A stretch of 64,000 nucleotides of DNA from Ramazzottius varieornatus (GCA_001949185.1 BDGG01000007.1:507401-571400), one strand, 5' to 3'; positions 21,421 through 34,299 are shown, numbered from the stretch's first letter. Numbers and translations: made by a program. The notes: generated from the sequence alone by a model not told the origin.

Positions 21421-21998
21421 TACACGCGGCTGGCCTAATTATTGGTCTGGACAAAACTTCTGACCGGACGGGCTGGCGACGGTCTGCCGCAGAGATTGTT
21501 ATGTCGTCGCAGTGACGTTAGCAAGTAAAATTTCGCAGGGATGTGGAATACAGTGTCATTTCAGATTTCGTTTCTTATTTCGTACTCATTTTCCCATCTT
21601 GAGGGAGGTTAGCCTGGAATATGCCGGAAGGTCTGAAGCGCAAGAGACACGAAAGTATACGGAGGATAGCCTGAAAAAGGCAGTTCGCGCGGTTGTCTTC
21701 ATATGGTGGTGGATTGCCTAAGTATAGGCCTTTCCGGCGAGAAAAGTCAAGTTTTAACGTTGATTTACCATCAGAGCTGCATTTTCTGGCAAAATAACCA
21801 AGCATATAGAAGGAAACCAGATCTACGATCATTGAGAAAATCTCTGCAAACGTTTGGTTGTTCGTGTAGGTGAAGCGGTAATGCGTGGTGAAACCAGTTC
21901 TGTTTCAGCCGCGAGCGAATACAGCTGGCGGAGCCGCTGATTCGGAAGTCAGTGGCCAGAAATTTTGTCCAGGCCAATAATTAGGCCAGCCGCGTGTA
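21421..21998. repeat. 45 bp inverted repeat flanking 490 bp
   Basis: The left arm at 21421-21465 starts tacacgcggctggcctaatt. The right arm at 21954-21998 is its reverse complement with about four mismatches (core ggcctaattattgg). This could be a TIR transposon or a fold-back pair. No transposase is visible between the arms. Confidence 0.5.
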
Positions 21999-22479
21999 CT
22001 GTATGACGATATCTTGCCCAGGCATCGCCATGAACTTTGGGTGCTGATTGATCCTCTTCCAGATTCCCCCCTCCCATGGTCCAGCTTAGTATCAAAATAT
22101 AGAAAAATAAATTTTCTTCGATTCGGTACCTTCCCAGAACGACTGAACCGCGCCTCAGCAATCCAAACCTCAACGGTTTGAGAAGGGATGAAAACGGATG
22201 AAATCGGCTGTTTCTCCCGTTGCGCAGCCAAACTCAAGGCGCTGTAATACGTGACGTCACGAGCGTAACCGTTGCTTTTTGCTGCGGTAGGAAGCGAAGC
22301 CCATCGTTCTAAAGTCATTTCGGGATCGCCGAATACCCAATGCCCCTCACGATGCGAAGACGATGCGACTTCTATCGGGATTGTATCGTGATCCTCAGTG
22401 CCGAACGAACAGACTTTAATGATTGATTACTGCAATATCTGACACTTTCCAGCTTTGCACCTGCTTCAGCATGTCGTTG

Positions 22480-22503
22480 CGCCAACGCCAACGCCAACGC
22501 CAA
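22480..22503. repeat. CGCCAA hexamer tandem repeat
   Basis: Four adjacent copies of cgccaa lie in non-coding DNA. On the minus strand they read as Leu-Ala repeats in a meaningless open frame. Confidence 0.8.
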
Positions 22504-22746
22504 TTTGCAACGGGCCGTTTCCGGAGCCCGGCACACTGTCGAGCCGATCTGGGGACCCAGACAGGTGACGTTGGTGCGCAACTCTAATTGGGACTAGCGA
22601 GTCAGGGTTGTCGCTGTCTAAGGTCAGTTTCACACCAAGGAGAGGAGTACTCTTGTACGGGAAAATTTCTGATCCGCTGGTCAGACCTCTTCCCGAAAAA
22701 AACTCTCGAGTGAACATCCGGTCCGGGAAACCATCTTGAATGTTTC

Positions 22747-22801
22747 GATTGACGAGACTGGCTCTTGGTCTCGTCAATCAAGACGTGACCAAGAGTCAGT
22801 C
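22747..22801. repeat. Nested hairpin
   Basis: gactggctcttggtc (22756-22770) faces gaccaagagtcagtc (22787-22801) with one mismatch. A second pair (attgacgaga / tctcgtcaat) lies inside and beside it. The purpose is unknown. Confidence 0.5.
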
Positions 22802-23303
22802 CCGTCGTATTTCAAAATTTGCGAACGTTTGTTTGACCCTCTCCGTCCGAAATGTTTTGCTTTGCCTCGACGAAACACTAGTTCATCTTCTAAGGACGGG
22901 GACCAGCGTCCATCAGCCACAGGAAAATCTGGGCATGCAAAAGTCTGACATCCACCTTTTTTGGCGTTAGTTCGTTAGGATTTTCTCTCGAGCCAATGAG
23001 ATGTCTAGTTCGTGCCCAATTAATCAGAAAGATCCAGAGTCTATTGTAACCAGGCACCAAGTCAGACTAGCACTAACTATTGATCGGGAAGTGAGACACA
23101 ATTTCGTTGTGTTGGTGTGAAAAACCGCCACCAGCTGGTGACGTCAGCAAGATTTTAGATTCAAACATTTTTAGAAATAAGTGATTCGTTAATACTGGTC
23201 ACGCCTCCCAGATCCGACCAGTTAGAACACTGGGGTAAGTTTGGACCCCATGGTATTGTATCATAAGGTGCATGGAACACCTGGTGTTCAGAGTGTTGAC
23301 TAA

Positions 23304-26300
23304 ATGCAATTGCTCGCGTTCACCCTTGTCCTTGCAGGCATGTCAGTGAGTTACACCAATTCCATGCTGGTGTCCATTCAGCGCCGTTTTGGTTTCTCAA
23401 CAACCCAAATAGGGCTCATACTGGCAATGACGGAAGTTGGACACATCTGTGCCGCTCTTCTTGTGGCCCATCTTGTGAGCACAAGCGTCAAAGTGCAGAT
23501 TCTGCTGCGAAATGATGTCATTTCAGCGGATTTAGAGCGAAAATGACTGTGAAAAATGGCATGTCAATATGGGAGAACGTTTTCGCATCAAATTCCACAT
23601 CGGTGATCGATTTTTCGCGATTATTTCCGCTCTAAATAGGCTCAAACTACGTCATTCCTCGGCGGAATTTGTACCTTAACAAGCCTATTGTGAAAATAAA
23701 CACACGTCCATTTTTTCGTCTACTGGTAACCGGTATGTGTGTACTATAGCGGTAAAAAACCTGGCCCACTTGTAGGTTGGAAATCGTCACCGCCCTTTAT
23801 GGATCTGCATCGGCGGCGTCCTGGAAGGACTTGCACTGTTGCTCTTTGCCGCACCAGAAATAATCTTCCCACGACATCTTCCCCGTAATCTGAACAGGAC
23901 TGCATCTGATCGGCCTCCCCTTTGCTTGGCTGCTTCCTCTGACCTCGTGTCGAATATTTCTATGACTCGTCCGTTGTGCGGTCAGAATACAATAGGGAAA
24001 TCGACGGATGGCCCACTAGCAGTCTTCCTAACCGCTAATATCCTTTCTGGTGTTGGAAGTTAGTGCGCCAGTCCATGGATTCTGTTCACTGTCAACAACT
24101 AAACCGATACAACATGCAAAAGTGGAGTTTTTTTTATGTAGGCACCACTCCTCTCATTCTTGGACTGCCATACGTAGATGGTAAGACACGTTTCCAGCTC
24201 ATCATGACACAGAATTGTTCCACACGCTGCTGTGAAATAGTAAGACGGCCCTAATTCGAAAAGGTCCTTTTTGCAGATAACTGTCCAGCAAACACAGTTT
24301 CTCTTTATTATGGTACGTTCACTTTTGCCTTGGACTTTCGGCTTCCGGTTGGAAAACTTTATCTGTGCTCTGAGTGAAGTTACACGATGTTCTTATATGA
24401 CAGGTTTCGCTTTAGCGGGAAGATTGATAGGACCGGTAAGTCCTATGCCATGCAGATAAAGAAATAGCGGTATATTTGCATACCGTATTTCTGGGAATTG
24501 TAGTTGGTCGGATTTGGAGTTGGAGCGGCTTGCTCCACAGTATACATAGACTTTACCAGTAGGTAAACTATTAATAGATTACATCTGACTGGAGTTGGCA
24601 GTTTTACCATAATCGCCAGTTGGACATCCGTTCCCTTTTCTTGCACTTCTAGCTCCACCTTTTCCTCCGTCTGACTTCCGGTAAGGGTTCGGCTCGTCCT
24701 AAAACCAGCGAAGACTCACGCCTTTTTTATTCGGACGGATGTCTGCAGCTGGATATCCGCATGGTACATTGGTCTCCTCGTCATCGCGGGTGGACTCATC
24801 TTTTTCGGACTTGCGACCGGTGTGAGTAAGCACCAAGTGTATTCAGTGATCACAAGGCATTACAATCGTGCTTTTCTGATAGGTATTTCCATCCACTATT
24901 CGCCATACCGTTCCCCATACTTTTGACCACAAGGAAGACACAACGGGCAAGGAAATGACCTTGAAAGACGTACCCGACGAAAAGTGTTTTCACGATGGAA
25001 GTTCATTACATAATCTTGGACTGAAAGGTGAAAAGCGAACTTGTCCACGATTTTTCGCCAGCTGACCGGCGTCATTTCTTCCCTACTGCAGATCTGCTCA
25101 TCAATCTTAGGCGCTTGCTTACAAGCCTGTCATTCTTGTGCCGCACATCCTCCATGTTTGTTGATGGTATGGTCGTGGCAGGAGCGTTTCACTTCCTGCC
25201 GCTGTACTTTGTGCAGAACCTTGGAAGCTCGCAGAAAGATGCTGCAATCTTTGGAGGTACGTACAGTACTGAACCATTAGCACGGAAAGACGCGTTCATC
25301 CTCGCTGTTCGCTGTTTCAGGTCTGCTACCGCTCATAAGTATTGTGGCTGGAAACGTTACTGGTGGTATTGTCATAAAGAGGTTCAAATTGCAACCGCGT
25401 CATGTCGGATTACTGTTAGCCATCCCCTCCTTCGTGTTCGCCGCCGGTCTGTATGGGTGTATTGGAATCCAGTGCGATCACGTGAATATTGTTGGCGTAC
25501 CCAATCTTGACGATTTTCGGGATGGTAACATCGCCTTCAACAACTCGGTCTGCCCATCATGCGCCTGTTCGGAGCAGCAGTATGGTCCAGTCTGTGCAGT
25601 GGAAACCAATACCAACTATTTCTCTCCCTGCCATGCCGGATGCAGGGCGATGAAGCCTGGAAACAGCACAGGTTCCCGACCAGTAAGTTGCTCGTACCGA
25701 CATACCGCAGGAGCTCCAGAAGCGATATCGTCCGTGTCTAATATACTATATCTATTTTTTCTACTCTCTGATTCGGGAGTATGTCAATTGTTCGTGCGTG
25801 GAAGAAGAGGACAACCTTCCGGAAGGTACATCAGCGAATCTCCACTATAATGCAACGGTCCGCCCAACGGTTCGATCGGGCTTTTGTGCAAGAGACTGTA
25901 CAACGCAATTGTACGGAATCACCGCCTTGCTGTTCATCTTCGGGTTCTTTGAGGGCTTACCCATGCCCGGTCAAATTATGATGCAGTTTCGGTACGTGTC
26001 TCTTCAGTTGGCTTCGCGTTAGTGCGTCCCTTCAGACTGAATGGAAACTGGGTTGCAGAATTGTGGATGTGGATTTGAAGAACCTCTGCGCCGCAGTGAC
26101 GTCAATAGCCGTAGCCGCCTTTGGATGGCTACCGGGGCCTATTTTCATGGGTAGCTATCACTAGCTAACATTCTTGATCGAAGCCAAAGTTACGCGTAAT
26201 GATGGGTTAATTCAGCCAGTCGAAAGGCTTCTGTTCTCTTCCACAGGGTCGATCGTCGACTCGACCTGTCGACTGTGGCGTCAACTGGCTTGTGGCGAAC

Positions 26301-26581
26301 ACGGTGCCTGCCTGCTCTACGACACGGACCAGTTTCGCTGGAAGTTCTTCGTCACAGCGGCAAGCCTCAAAGTGCTCATGGGCCTGCTGGATTCTGTGGC
26401 AAGCTTATTCGCTTCATGTAGACCTAGAACGCGGCTGTTCCATACGACGTTTTTACAGGTGGTGTGGAGAGTTTGGAGGCTCTCCTTTGACCGCGGCCAT
26501 CCGTCTACCAAAGAACCGTTACAGCTGGAATTATCAACCCGGCAAAGCTCGACGGCAGAATTGGTCGAGACCAATAAATGA
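23304..26581 (+). CDS. Solute carrier organic anion transporter (OATP/SLCO family)
   Basis: OATPs are 12-span plasma-membrane carriers for amphipathic organic anions such as steroid conjugates and eicosanoids. Thirteen exons give 667 residues, normal for the family: 23304-23474, 23776-24058, 24142-24180, 24277-24312, 24404-24435, 24504-24562, 24749-24821, 24883-25027, 25092-25256, 25321-25682, 25780-25991, 26059-26150, 26247-26581; frame is kept throughout. Marks seen: TM1 end SMLVSIQRRFGFSTTQIGLI, GVGSTTPLILGLPYVDDN, LIGPLVGFGVGAACSTVYID, the Kazal-like loop near residues 412-450 (CPSCACSEQQYGPVCAVE), YVNCSCVEEED, GWLPGPIFMG and IVDSTCRLWRQLACGEHGAC. A TAA directly precedes ATG 23304, so the cytoplasmic N-terminus is nearly absent unless another first exon splices to the acceptor at 23336-23337. 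The exact SLCO subtype cannot be told. Confidence 0.92.
23490..23672. repeat. Imperfect inverted repeat in SLCO intron 1
   Basis: About 45 bp near the left end (gctgcgaaatgatgtcattt, atttagagcgaaaat) face the reverse complement of atttccgctctaaat and acgtcattcctcggcggaat. The pairing is imperfect. It is probably an old MITE. Confidence 0.4.
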
Positions 26582-27035
26582 TACGGTTTTTAAAAAAGTG
26601 AACGATTTCAGTCAAATATCGCTGCAGATGTTTTTCCCATCACATGTGACTTGCCTTGTCTGCGGGGCTTCTACCAGCGCAGGTGTGCGCACTACTCAAG
26701 CTCTGGTGCGGTATATTAGCACCATGATCTCGACACTCTCCCAGCCATATGTTTATTCGCCATTTCGAAAATCATGCATTCATCTTCACGGCGGCGATCG
26801 GTATCGCCCCACGTACAGAGCCGTGTTGTGTCAACCAGCGTATCCGAACAGTAGATAAATGAACAGTTTTGTCACCCACATCAAGTGGCGGTTTTTATAG
26901 CAGCGAGTTTGCGATTTCAGAAGGCTTCATCATTTGTGCTATCCATTGAATTCGTGACAGACTTCGCTTCGCTCAGCCTGAGGATCACTACCTGCGGTCA
27001 TTATACCTGGGAAACGAATGACAGGCTGAGATTCG

Positions 27036-27097
27036 TCAAAACGCAAAACGCAAAACGCAAAACGCAAAACGCAAAATGCAAAATGCAAAACGCAAAG
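27036..27097. repeat. Heptamer (GCAAAAC)n tandem repeat
   Basis: About eight units of gcaaaac, with two gcaaaat variants, lie in the short gap between the convergent SLCO and PPP1R42 genes. Confidence 0.85.
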
Positions 27098-27146
27098 TTC
27101 CAGGGTCGGTACATTGCCAATAACTGCTGTCATCGACTCTCCGTTG

Positions 27147-30100
27147 TCAGCCAAAGCTCTTCTCGTTTAGGGGAGGGAAGTAGTTTCCTTCTAAGGAATG
27201 TTTATGCGCCAGCTCTTCGTTCAGTCGATCAGGTACAGACAAGTCATCCTTTGAACGCCTCCAGTCGTTCATTTCTCGATCCGCTGTGCTCGTTCCGTCA
27301 GCATCATCGTAAACCATCTCACGCTCGTATGGAGGAACAGTAGCGGCAGCCTGCGCCAGCGAAGTGACACGAGCTACCTGTTCGCGTTGCTTGCTGTCGC
27401 GGTGCACCACTTGACCCAACATGGCGCTGGGTATCGGTCTGACTGACGGAGGGAGGATGTGTTTTGGATGCCTTTGAGGAGGAAAGTCGGCTGTGGTCAC
27501 TGCGGTATGAGTCGATGTTGGCATGGTCTGATGAGACAACGCAGAGTTTTTGGACATCCGCTGCATCGAAGGCATGCTGGTTCGACTCCGCGAGTCCTTC
27601 ATTCGCAGCAGGAACTGTCGACTGGTCTCGGAGATTTCCTTGCCATCCAATACGCCTGTCAGGTCAGTAACACCATTTGGTATCTAAGAAAACAAGTACA
27701 TCGAATGGGCTACTGATAGACTTACGAAGGTTTTTGTTGGCCATTGTCACCATCTCTCGGTAACGCGTGGTTTTCGCAACTGGGTTCCCCGTAAGGTCAA
27801 GGTTTTCCAGGCTGTCCAGATTATTCAGCAGCGAAAGTAGCTGAGGCACGTCTTGAAGCTTGTTCTGCTTCGCGTACAGGGATCTCAGGTGTTTGAAGTC
27901 GTACAGGTCCGAGAGATCGGTCAGTCCATTACCCGATAGGTCCATCGTGACTGCTGAATTCTGTAAGAGGAGCCTGATGAAACTGATACCTACTCAAAAT
28001 ATCGACCATGCCGACCATGCATATCGCGTTGCCAAAACGTGAACAGACCGTCAACTTAACCAGGAAAATACTTAAATGGTGTAAATGTCAAATGGGTGTC
28101 TCCATATAAGAATGCGTCCAGACGGGCTTTGACCAAATTGTTCAAGAGAGCATTTTAAAATTTCTGGACCCCAAGGGCGAAGTAAAACGGGACTAAAACT
28201 CACGTCAAACAGACCCTGAGAAATCCGAATCCGAAGTCAAAATTAAGTTCTGACTACCGGTTTGGGAGTTAGAGGAGAGCATGGTGGAAGCCCGTGCATT
28301 GAGTAATCATCGTGTGGACTGATTGATGCTCTGTGCACAGTTATTTTAATAAAGTAATTAAATAACGATAGTGCAGACGAATTGCACCGGAAGTGCGCGT
28401 CTGTAATCAGAGCGCGTTGCTCCTGTTAGCACTGGCTCTTAACACCCCTGTGTTTTTTTGTGGTATACTCAAATCTTTCAGCCACTGGTTCTGCTTTCAT
28501 TACCGCGGCAAAATGAACCGATGGTGCAGTTCAATATTCCGAACAACTTGATGTCATAAACGGCCAGTTCCGAGAGAAAGTACTTTGGACGCATTCTCAT
28601 ATGGAGATACTTAAATGCCCATATCCTCGATGGGTGCAGAACACCGAGGTATTGTTGCGGCCTGCCGATAAATTTTGAAACATAACCGACGGTGTGAAGT
28701 TTTCAAACACAGTCTTACAGTCCATTCGCTCGAAATGTCTACAAAAGTTTTCCATTTCAGTTTGAGGCCTGCTAAACGTTCACCACACAGCATGCCAAGC
28801 CACAGGCCAAAACTACATAAAACATACATTACACAATGCTTTAACTGATGTAATCAAGTAATCAAATCGCAGGTATTCGGCTGCACAGTCCACTCGTCTG
28901 GGATCTTTTACCTAGTTATTGGAATTTGAAACTGCAAAATTCGTGGAAACATAAAAGGGTCTGCCACGGGGAGTTGATTGCTTGTTCACTGATGCACAGA
29001 AGCAGTGGAACAGAAGCAACATGTTACGTATACTTTGTGTTTGTTTGTTCAAAGTCGGGACATTTATTGTTCTCGTCTTATCTTACAGTCAACTAACGGA
29101 GAGCTAGGGAAGAATTGTCAGGACGGACTGAGACTTCGTTTTACACACGAGATTCAATGGAGCACATCTTACCGATAAGAGCTATACAACGACACCCGCT
29201 TCCGGTGAAGCTCTGCAGCCGACATATAAAACAGTTATAACTTTGACATCTTTTTGAGTATAAAAAGCCTCTCAAGGTTTTGCATTCTGTCAAATTGAGC
29301 ATGAGAGGATGGTCAGAAGTTGACAAGTCGACTGTTCGAAACTGCTTTCGTAAATCTGGCGCGTTTCACATGGTAGAAAATAAGTAGTTGATTTTCCTCG
29401 ATTCGGTTGACGGTTTAGTGTTAACCTCATTTTCTTTTGCTTTTGGTAAGCTGTACAGTTAAAGTTTGGATGGTGTTAATCAGAAATCGGAAAATGGGAT
29501 AAGGTCTTAAGCTAGCGGACTGCAGTGGGCTTGGCGAGCAGTGTCTTATAACTTCGACTGATTCTCGTGTTTAGAAATTGGTCAATTTTGTACACATTTT
29601 GAGCGAGAGGAATGTATTGTAAATTCTTATTTACTTCAGGCAGTGTTCGGACCGGGCGGATGCTCTAGCGAGCTCGATGGAACGATGTGTTGGTCAGTGG
29701 ACATTATGGCTGCTCATTTTACGTGCAGCTGGTCCAGCTTTCGGCCAAACGAAAACGGCATACGTAGTATCGATCACATTGGTCCGCTCATAGTTGTAGA
29801 TTTCTGGCCCATCAAGGAAACTATAGTTTCGTACGTCTGACCGGATGTCGGTAGTCAGTTATGGACGTACCGAGAGAGCAGCCATACTAGAAGGTGACAT
29901 CAGAAAGTGTTCGCCTTCTGGAAACTTTTGATGATCGATGTGAAGCTCCTCTAAAACCGCGTTGCACTCCAACCCTTCCAGTACGGATATTTCGTTGTTG
30001 CTCAAAAACCTAAGAATCGCCGACCACTTTTCCAGTTAGCGCTGACGACTTTGAAAAGAATATTCACACTATCACAAAAGTAACTGCTTACAGCTTTTGT

Positions 30101-30496
30101 AGACGGGGAAGAAGTTCTAAACCTTCAATTTGTTTCAGTCGATTGTTCTGGAGGTACAGGTGAGTGAGGTTCGAGCAGAAGTCCAAGGTGCCCATGCGTT
30201 CCAGTTTGTTGTCATAAAGGTATAACACATTCAGCTGCGGACAGCCGCACATATCCCCCTGCATGAAAAAGGATCTATACCGTTCACTCTTCGCACATTC
30301 GATGCTCCGGGTAGTTCTAATCAGATAGAGAACTTTGCATTACAATCTGGTCAATACCGCGTCGTTCGAGATGCAGATGAGTACTTTTGGACAGCTTGGC
30401 CGCATGATCATCGTCAAAGTCGGCTGAGGAAGACCTAGTTGCACTTGTCGCTGATGTCATCGACGACAATGCCGTTACGCTTGTAAGAATAACCAT
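27147..30496 (-). CDS. PPP1R42: Protein phosphatase 1 regulatory subunit 42, leucine-rich repeat protein
   Basis: PPP1R42 (LRRC67) is a microtubule/centrosome-associated LRR protein that binds PP1; it is known from testis and ciliated cells. Five exons give 400 residues: 30496-30344, 30258-30092, 30009-29871, 27960-27726, 27655-27147. Successive LRRs are seen: STHLHLERRGIDQI, PQLNVLYLYDNKLERM, NLTHLYLQNNRLKQIEGLEL, FLSNNEISVLEGLE, then ELHIDHQKFPEGEHFL, MDLSGNGLTDLSDLYDFKHL and LENLDLTGNPVAKTTRYREM. The LRR cap then runs into RVLDGKEISETSRQFLLR, the family's LEFLDGKEI block. The C-terminal half (about 150 residues) is disordered and basic. Intron 3 is 1.9 kb and contains no gene that I can see. 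The start ATG precedes a Ser/Thr-rich N-terminus. It is convergent with SLCO. Confidence 0.9.
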
Positions 30497-31631
30497 CGTA
30501 AAATGAGCGCAGTCGGCGAGAATGGCTGAAAACTTCCAGGCACCAAAATGAATAATAACTTCGAAAGATTACCGGCATAAGTAATTACACAAGCAGCACA
30601 GTCTGAAGCAGAAAAAACCCGGCAAGCGTTGCTAAGCCCGCCGAAATGAACGGAAGATGGCATGCTGGAAAGATACGTTTGCCAGAAAAAAAACGAAACA
30701 TTGCCCCCCCCATCTGTGGAATTCAGTTCCAGTGTTTGCAAGATGAGCTCCGTTGAGGTTTTTGGCCTCCTAAAGGAGATTCCTATGCGTCCTCATAGAA
30801 TTACGTAGCCATCACGGTAATGAGCTCTGATATACAATTGCAATGTCGAAATGCTTGACCAATTTCATATCTTTGTTGCGCATGCCGCGCTAACGTTGTG
30901 GAAGAAGTAGTGCGGCCACACGTATAAAACAAATTTGACACCGGGTGGGCAAGCATTTTCGACATTGTAGTACAGTGTACTGCTGTAGATCATTCAAGGA
31001 TGACGTAGGCTTGGACCAGCTCGAACATCACCGCATGAATTAGTGATGTGGCCATTTTGTTGTTCACTCGACAGGCTTGAAAAGTTTTGATGTTAGAAAT
31101 GGGCGGATTGCACTAAGCTTCGCTTGTGAGTTTCAAACTAACCAAGCGTATCCGCGTCAAGGCATACTGCAAGTACAATCACTCTCAGTGCATACGTTCG
31201 TTTGAAGCAACTGGCCAAAAAACACGCGCGGTTACCTGTAGGTATTTACTGAAGAGCTGTCTCACTTCTTCGTTTTCTACCTTCGAACACTCACCATTGA
31301 ATCTTGAATTTTTGTTCGTGGTTGTCTACAGTTTTCCTCATTCTCTCCCTGATCGACGCGTTGCAGCGGGACCCACTCTGCATGTTCGCGATCAACATCA
31401 CTGCCTGATGAAATTTTGTTAGAATTAGCAAACCCTGAGCATCGCGAAAATTTCCTGTTATTGATTACAACCCGTGAACATTTGATTTTTTTGCCAACTT
31501 GACATTTGTTCGTGCACTGGAATATCTGATATACGACGAGCTGTTATCCGTTGGGTGACAGCATGCTTGGTTCGTGATTCGCCTGTATCGTGCCAGTTTC
31601 GTGTAGAATGGTTAGGTCCGTTGTGCCGAAT
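30497..31631. other. Intergenic stretch between divergent PPP1R42 and the ZP gene
   Basis: It holds both promoters. Short frames on both strands are without motifs. I see nothing else. Confidence 0.35.
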
Positions 31632-31639
31632 TATAAATA
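31632..31639 (+). promoter_or_regulatory. Candidate TATA box of the ZP-domain gene
   Basis: tataaata lies 35-42 nt before the ATG at 31674. If used at the normal distance it would give a leader of only about ten bases, which is short, so it may instead be chance. Confidence 0.3.
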
Positions 31640-31673
31640 AAGCCTGCTGACTTTCACTGCCTGCTGAGTGAAG

Positions 31674-34299
31674 ATGGGTCGACTAGTCGGACTATATTCT
31701 GTGATTGCCATATTGTCCAACGTCCGACAGGTAAACCCTCGCTAGCTTGTGTTGAGAGTGTCTTCGATGAGCGTTATGCAGGAAACTCGGTACAGTCATT
31801 TCCGCCTGGGGCTATTAGCTATATTTGGTAGCCTCGGTAGTCGCTAACTTCCGACACTGTTACTTCACAACTTGTCTGAAAGATGTAACATCATTAATAT
31901 TCATCGTGCCATATGTAACTGTTCTGGAACTTTATGTATTTCATAAAGACATCATCAGTAAAGTAATCAATAAAAATAACTTTCATGAGTTGCCATCTAC
32001 AAATAAGTAAGTGTCGATATAAAGAAAGATCGTCTACGCGATGAAAATTAAAACTGCGTAGTTGGCGTCTGTTGCTTGAATTTCTTACTCTGTACATGTC
32101 ATATTTTTCAGATACCATGTCAAAGCAATACCCAGCTTGGTTTCCGAGCGCCCCCTACAAGTAAGTCCAGCTACTACTGTAAAGCTTCTTGAACTTCGCG
32201 AACTATACGCGCGGACTTTACGGGTATGATGACGCATACAGCACAGGCTTACCATGACGTAATTCGCGAAGTTCGAGAAGCACTACAATATATACCAGGT
32301 AGGGATGTACCATTTGAAACTAGAGTAAAGTTTGTTTTTGTGTTCTGCTTCAGTCAGCGCAGAATGCTCAACGACGAATATGTTCATCTATGTGGACACA
32401 TCGGAGCCGTTCCGAGGCATAGTTAATGCTCGGGGCCACCGAGACGCCTGCTTTTCAATCGGTGATGGAAGCCGACGCACAATCCTCATCATTCCTCTAC
32501 TAGCCACACCCTCCGACGCATTCTACTGTGGACAGCAACTCGACGTGGTACGAACAGTCCCAGCTGGTTCATATCAGCCTCAACCAACCAGTATTGTGCT
32601 CTATCCCTAATTAGGCAACCGGAGAGTATAAAATCTACGTGGATGTGCACGCGCACAGAGTCCTCGAGGTCGAGAATGACAAAACGTTTTTGATCAGCTG
32701 CAACCAGAACGGAGTGCTTGGACAGTGAGTGGCATCAGCGTTGCGAGGGCAAAACACTGTCATTTTTATAATCGGAATTCTGATTGGCAGAGGTGAAGTC
32801 CGTCTGTCGCTATTGCAGAAAGGACAAGAACTTAGCCGTGTTGTGCAAGGCGAAGAATATACGGTGCAGATTGCCTACACTAATGCGACCTTGGCCAACA
32901 ATCAGCAGCTCAGCGTGCGGAACTGCATTGCCTTCGGACGAGGGAACAGCACGCAGGCTCTTAGCGATAGCCGAGGGTACACTTTCTTTCTCCCCCATTA
33001 AGGCTTATAGCTTTCAGGAAAAAACCATAAAATGTTTCTACCTGACGGCATGTGCCGATATGTTACAGGTGTCCGATTGAAGGAAGCGGATTGTCCAAGT
33101 TCGAACCCAGCAACAGCCCAGCTACCGTTCAGGCTACATTAAAGTCCATGTTAAGATTCCAAGACTCCTCCCAGGTCCACATCCAATGTGATGTGCTTCT
33201 GTGTCGCGCACCCTGTCCACCCGTAAGTTTCGTTTCACTGAACTCTGCGTTCTGTCTCGACAATTCATGACACTTTTGATGCGACATGACCTACTCCGGG
33301 TGTCATAGTGTAAACAGTACTAATTTCTGCATCACTGCTGTCCACGGTACAGCTGAACGAAAGTGTGGCATTGCACCTGAATATACGACGAATTTAAGGG
33401 GCTTAACGGATTTATTGCCTTTTCCGCTCATTGATAGCCACGTAGCATGTGCATTTTGTCATCGTGTGCGAGATTAGTTTGATTCGGGGTATCGTAGGTG
33501 CTCTGCGTTGGTGATGTGGGCTACAATCCGAACAACGCGGCCGTTGCTCAAATACAACCTCGACAAAGCGGCAGTCAGCAGGGCCTAGCTGGTTCCACCT
33601 TTACTGTCCTCGAGCCCGGAATGCCTAACGGAGCAGTAGCCGTCCGTAAGTCCCTCACTATCGATGAATCAGTTTACCGACTATTCTATCTGGACTTGTG
33701 ACTCCGAATGAAATTTACGTATATCAACCTCGTTTACCTGTTCACGTTTCAGCTGTCAACTCTGCCCAGTGTGGGTATGGCGAATGGGTGCTTGCGCTCT
33801 GCATCACTTTTGGCATACTCTTTTTGATCATGCTGATCGTCAACATCGTTCTTTGTTCAGGTGAGTGTGAACGTGAGAATATCTGCAAAAAGTGGTGAAG
33901 AGGCACTGTTTGTTTTCTGCAGCCGTTAGTTTGAACCTGACGAAGAAGGAAGAAAAGAGCATGGATCTTGATCCAAGCGGCAATGTCTGGGGCGAGTACG
34001 CAACGGTCAAGAACGGAGCATGGTCGACCTCATCGGCGGCCAGTTCGGTAGCAGGACAAGGCGGACTGCCCAACGGGGCGTATTCACATTACGCCGAGCG
34101 CCCTCTACCGCCGTACCAGACCACGTCTCTAGCGCCCAACGGCGGCGCCGCAGTCTTGTATGACGACGCCGTGGACATACATGATGCCCGTTCCTACGCG
34201 GAAACCACTGGGCGACTCCATCGCAACGATGTATATGATCAAACGCGAGACAGATTTGCCGGATCGAACAGCCAGGCACATCGCAACGGCGCCTATTGA
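31674..34299 (+). CDS. ZP-domain transmembrane protein (cuticlin / dusky-like type)
   Basis: ZP modules polymerise in apical extracellular matrix. In ecdysozoans such proteins shape cuticle and epidermal surface. Nine exons give 460 residues: 31674-31730, 32112-32160, 32354-32547, 32615-32724, 32791-32976, 33069-33222, 33498-33645, 33753-33860, 33923-34299. A signal peptide (MGRLVGLYSVIAILSNVRQ) comes first. The ZP-N half shows ECSTTNMFIYVDTSEPFRGI and NARGHRDACFSIGDGSRRTI. The ZP-C half has EEYTVQIAYTNATLANNQQL, VRNCIAFG, then VHIQCDVLLCRAPCPP. A membrane helix follows (EWVLALCITFGILFLIMLIV, about residues 309-335), then a cytosolic tail of about 125 residues ending RNGAY. The tail has many Tyr and Pro and no known domain. 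A furin site before the helix is not obvious. A small MITE sits in intron 2. Confidence 0.88.
32173..32288. mobile_element. TA-flanked MITE, copy 1 (ZP gene intron 2)
   Basis: The left end tactgtaaagcttcttgaac, continuing ttcgcgaa, faces the right end ttcgcgaagttcgagaagca. The same terminal sequence, better preserved, bounds the copy at 57079-57222. The element has no ORF. Confidence 0.65.

Larger units (their letters stand above)
21999..23303. other. Intergenic stretch upstream of the SLCO gene
   Basis: It contains a CGCCAA hexamer repeat (22480-22503) and a nested hairpin (22748-22801). No supportable exon is seen. The SLCO promoter should lie in its last few hundred bases. Confidence 0.3.

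Noticed and set aside
26292-26858. 188-codon alternative frame over the last SLCO exon
   Set aside because: The transporter frame (STCRLWRQLACGEHGACLLY) is conserved and runs to its own stop at 26581. The other frame has no homology.
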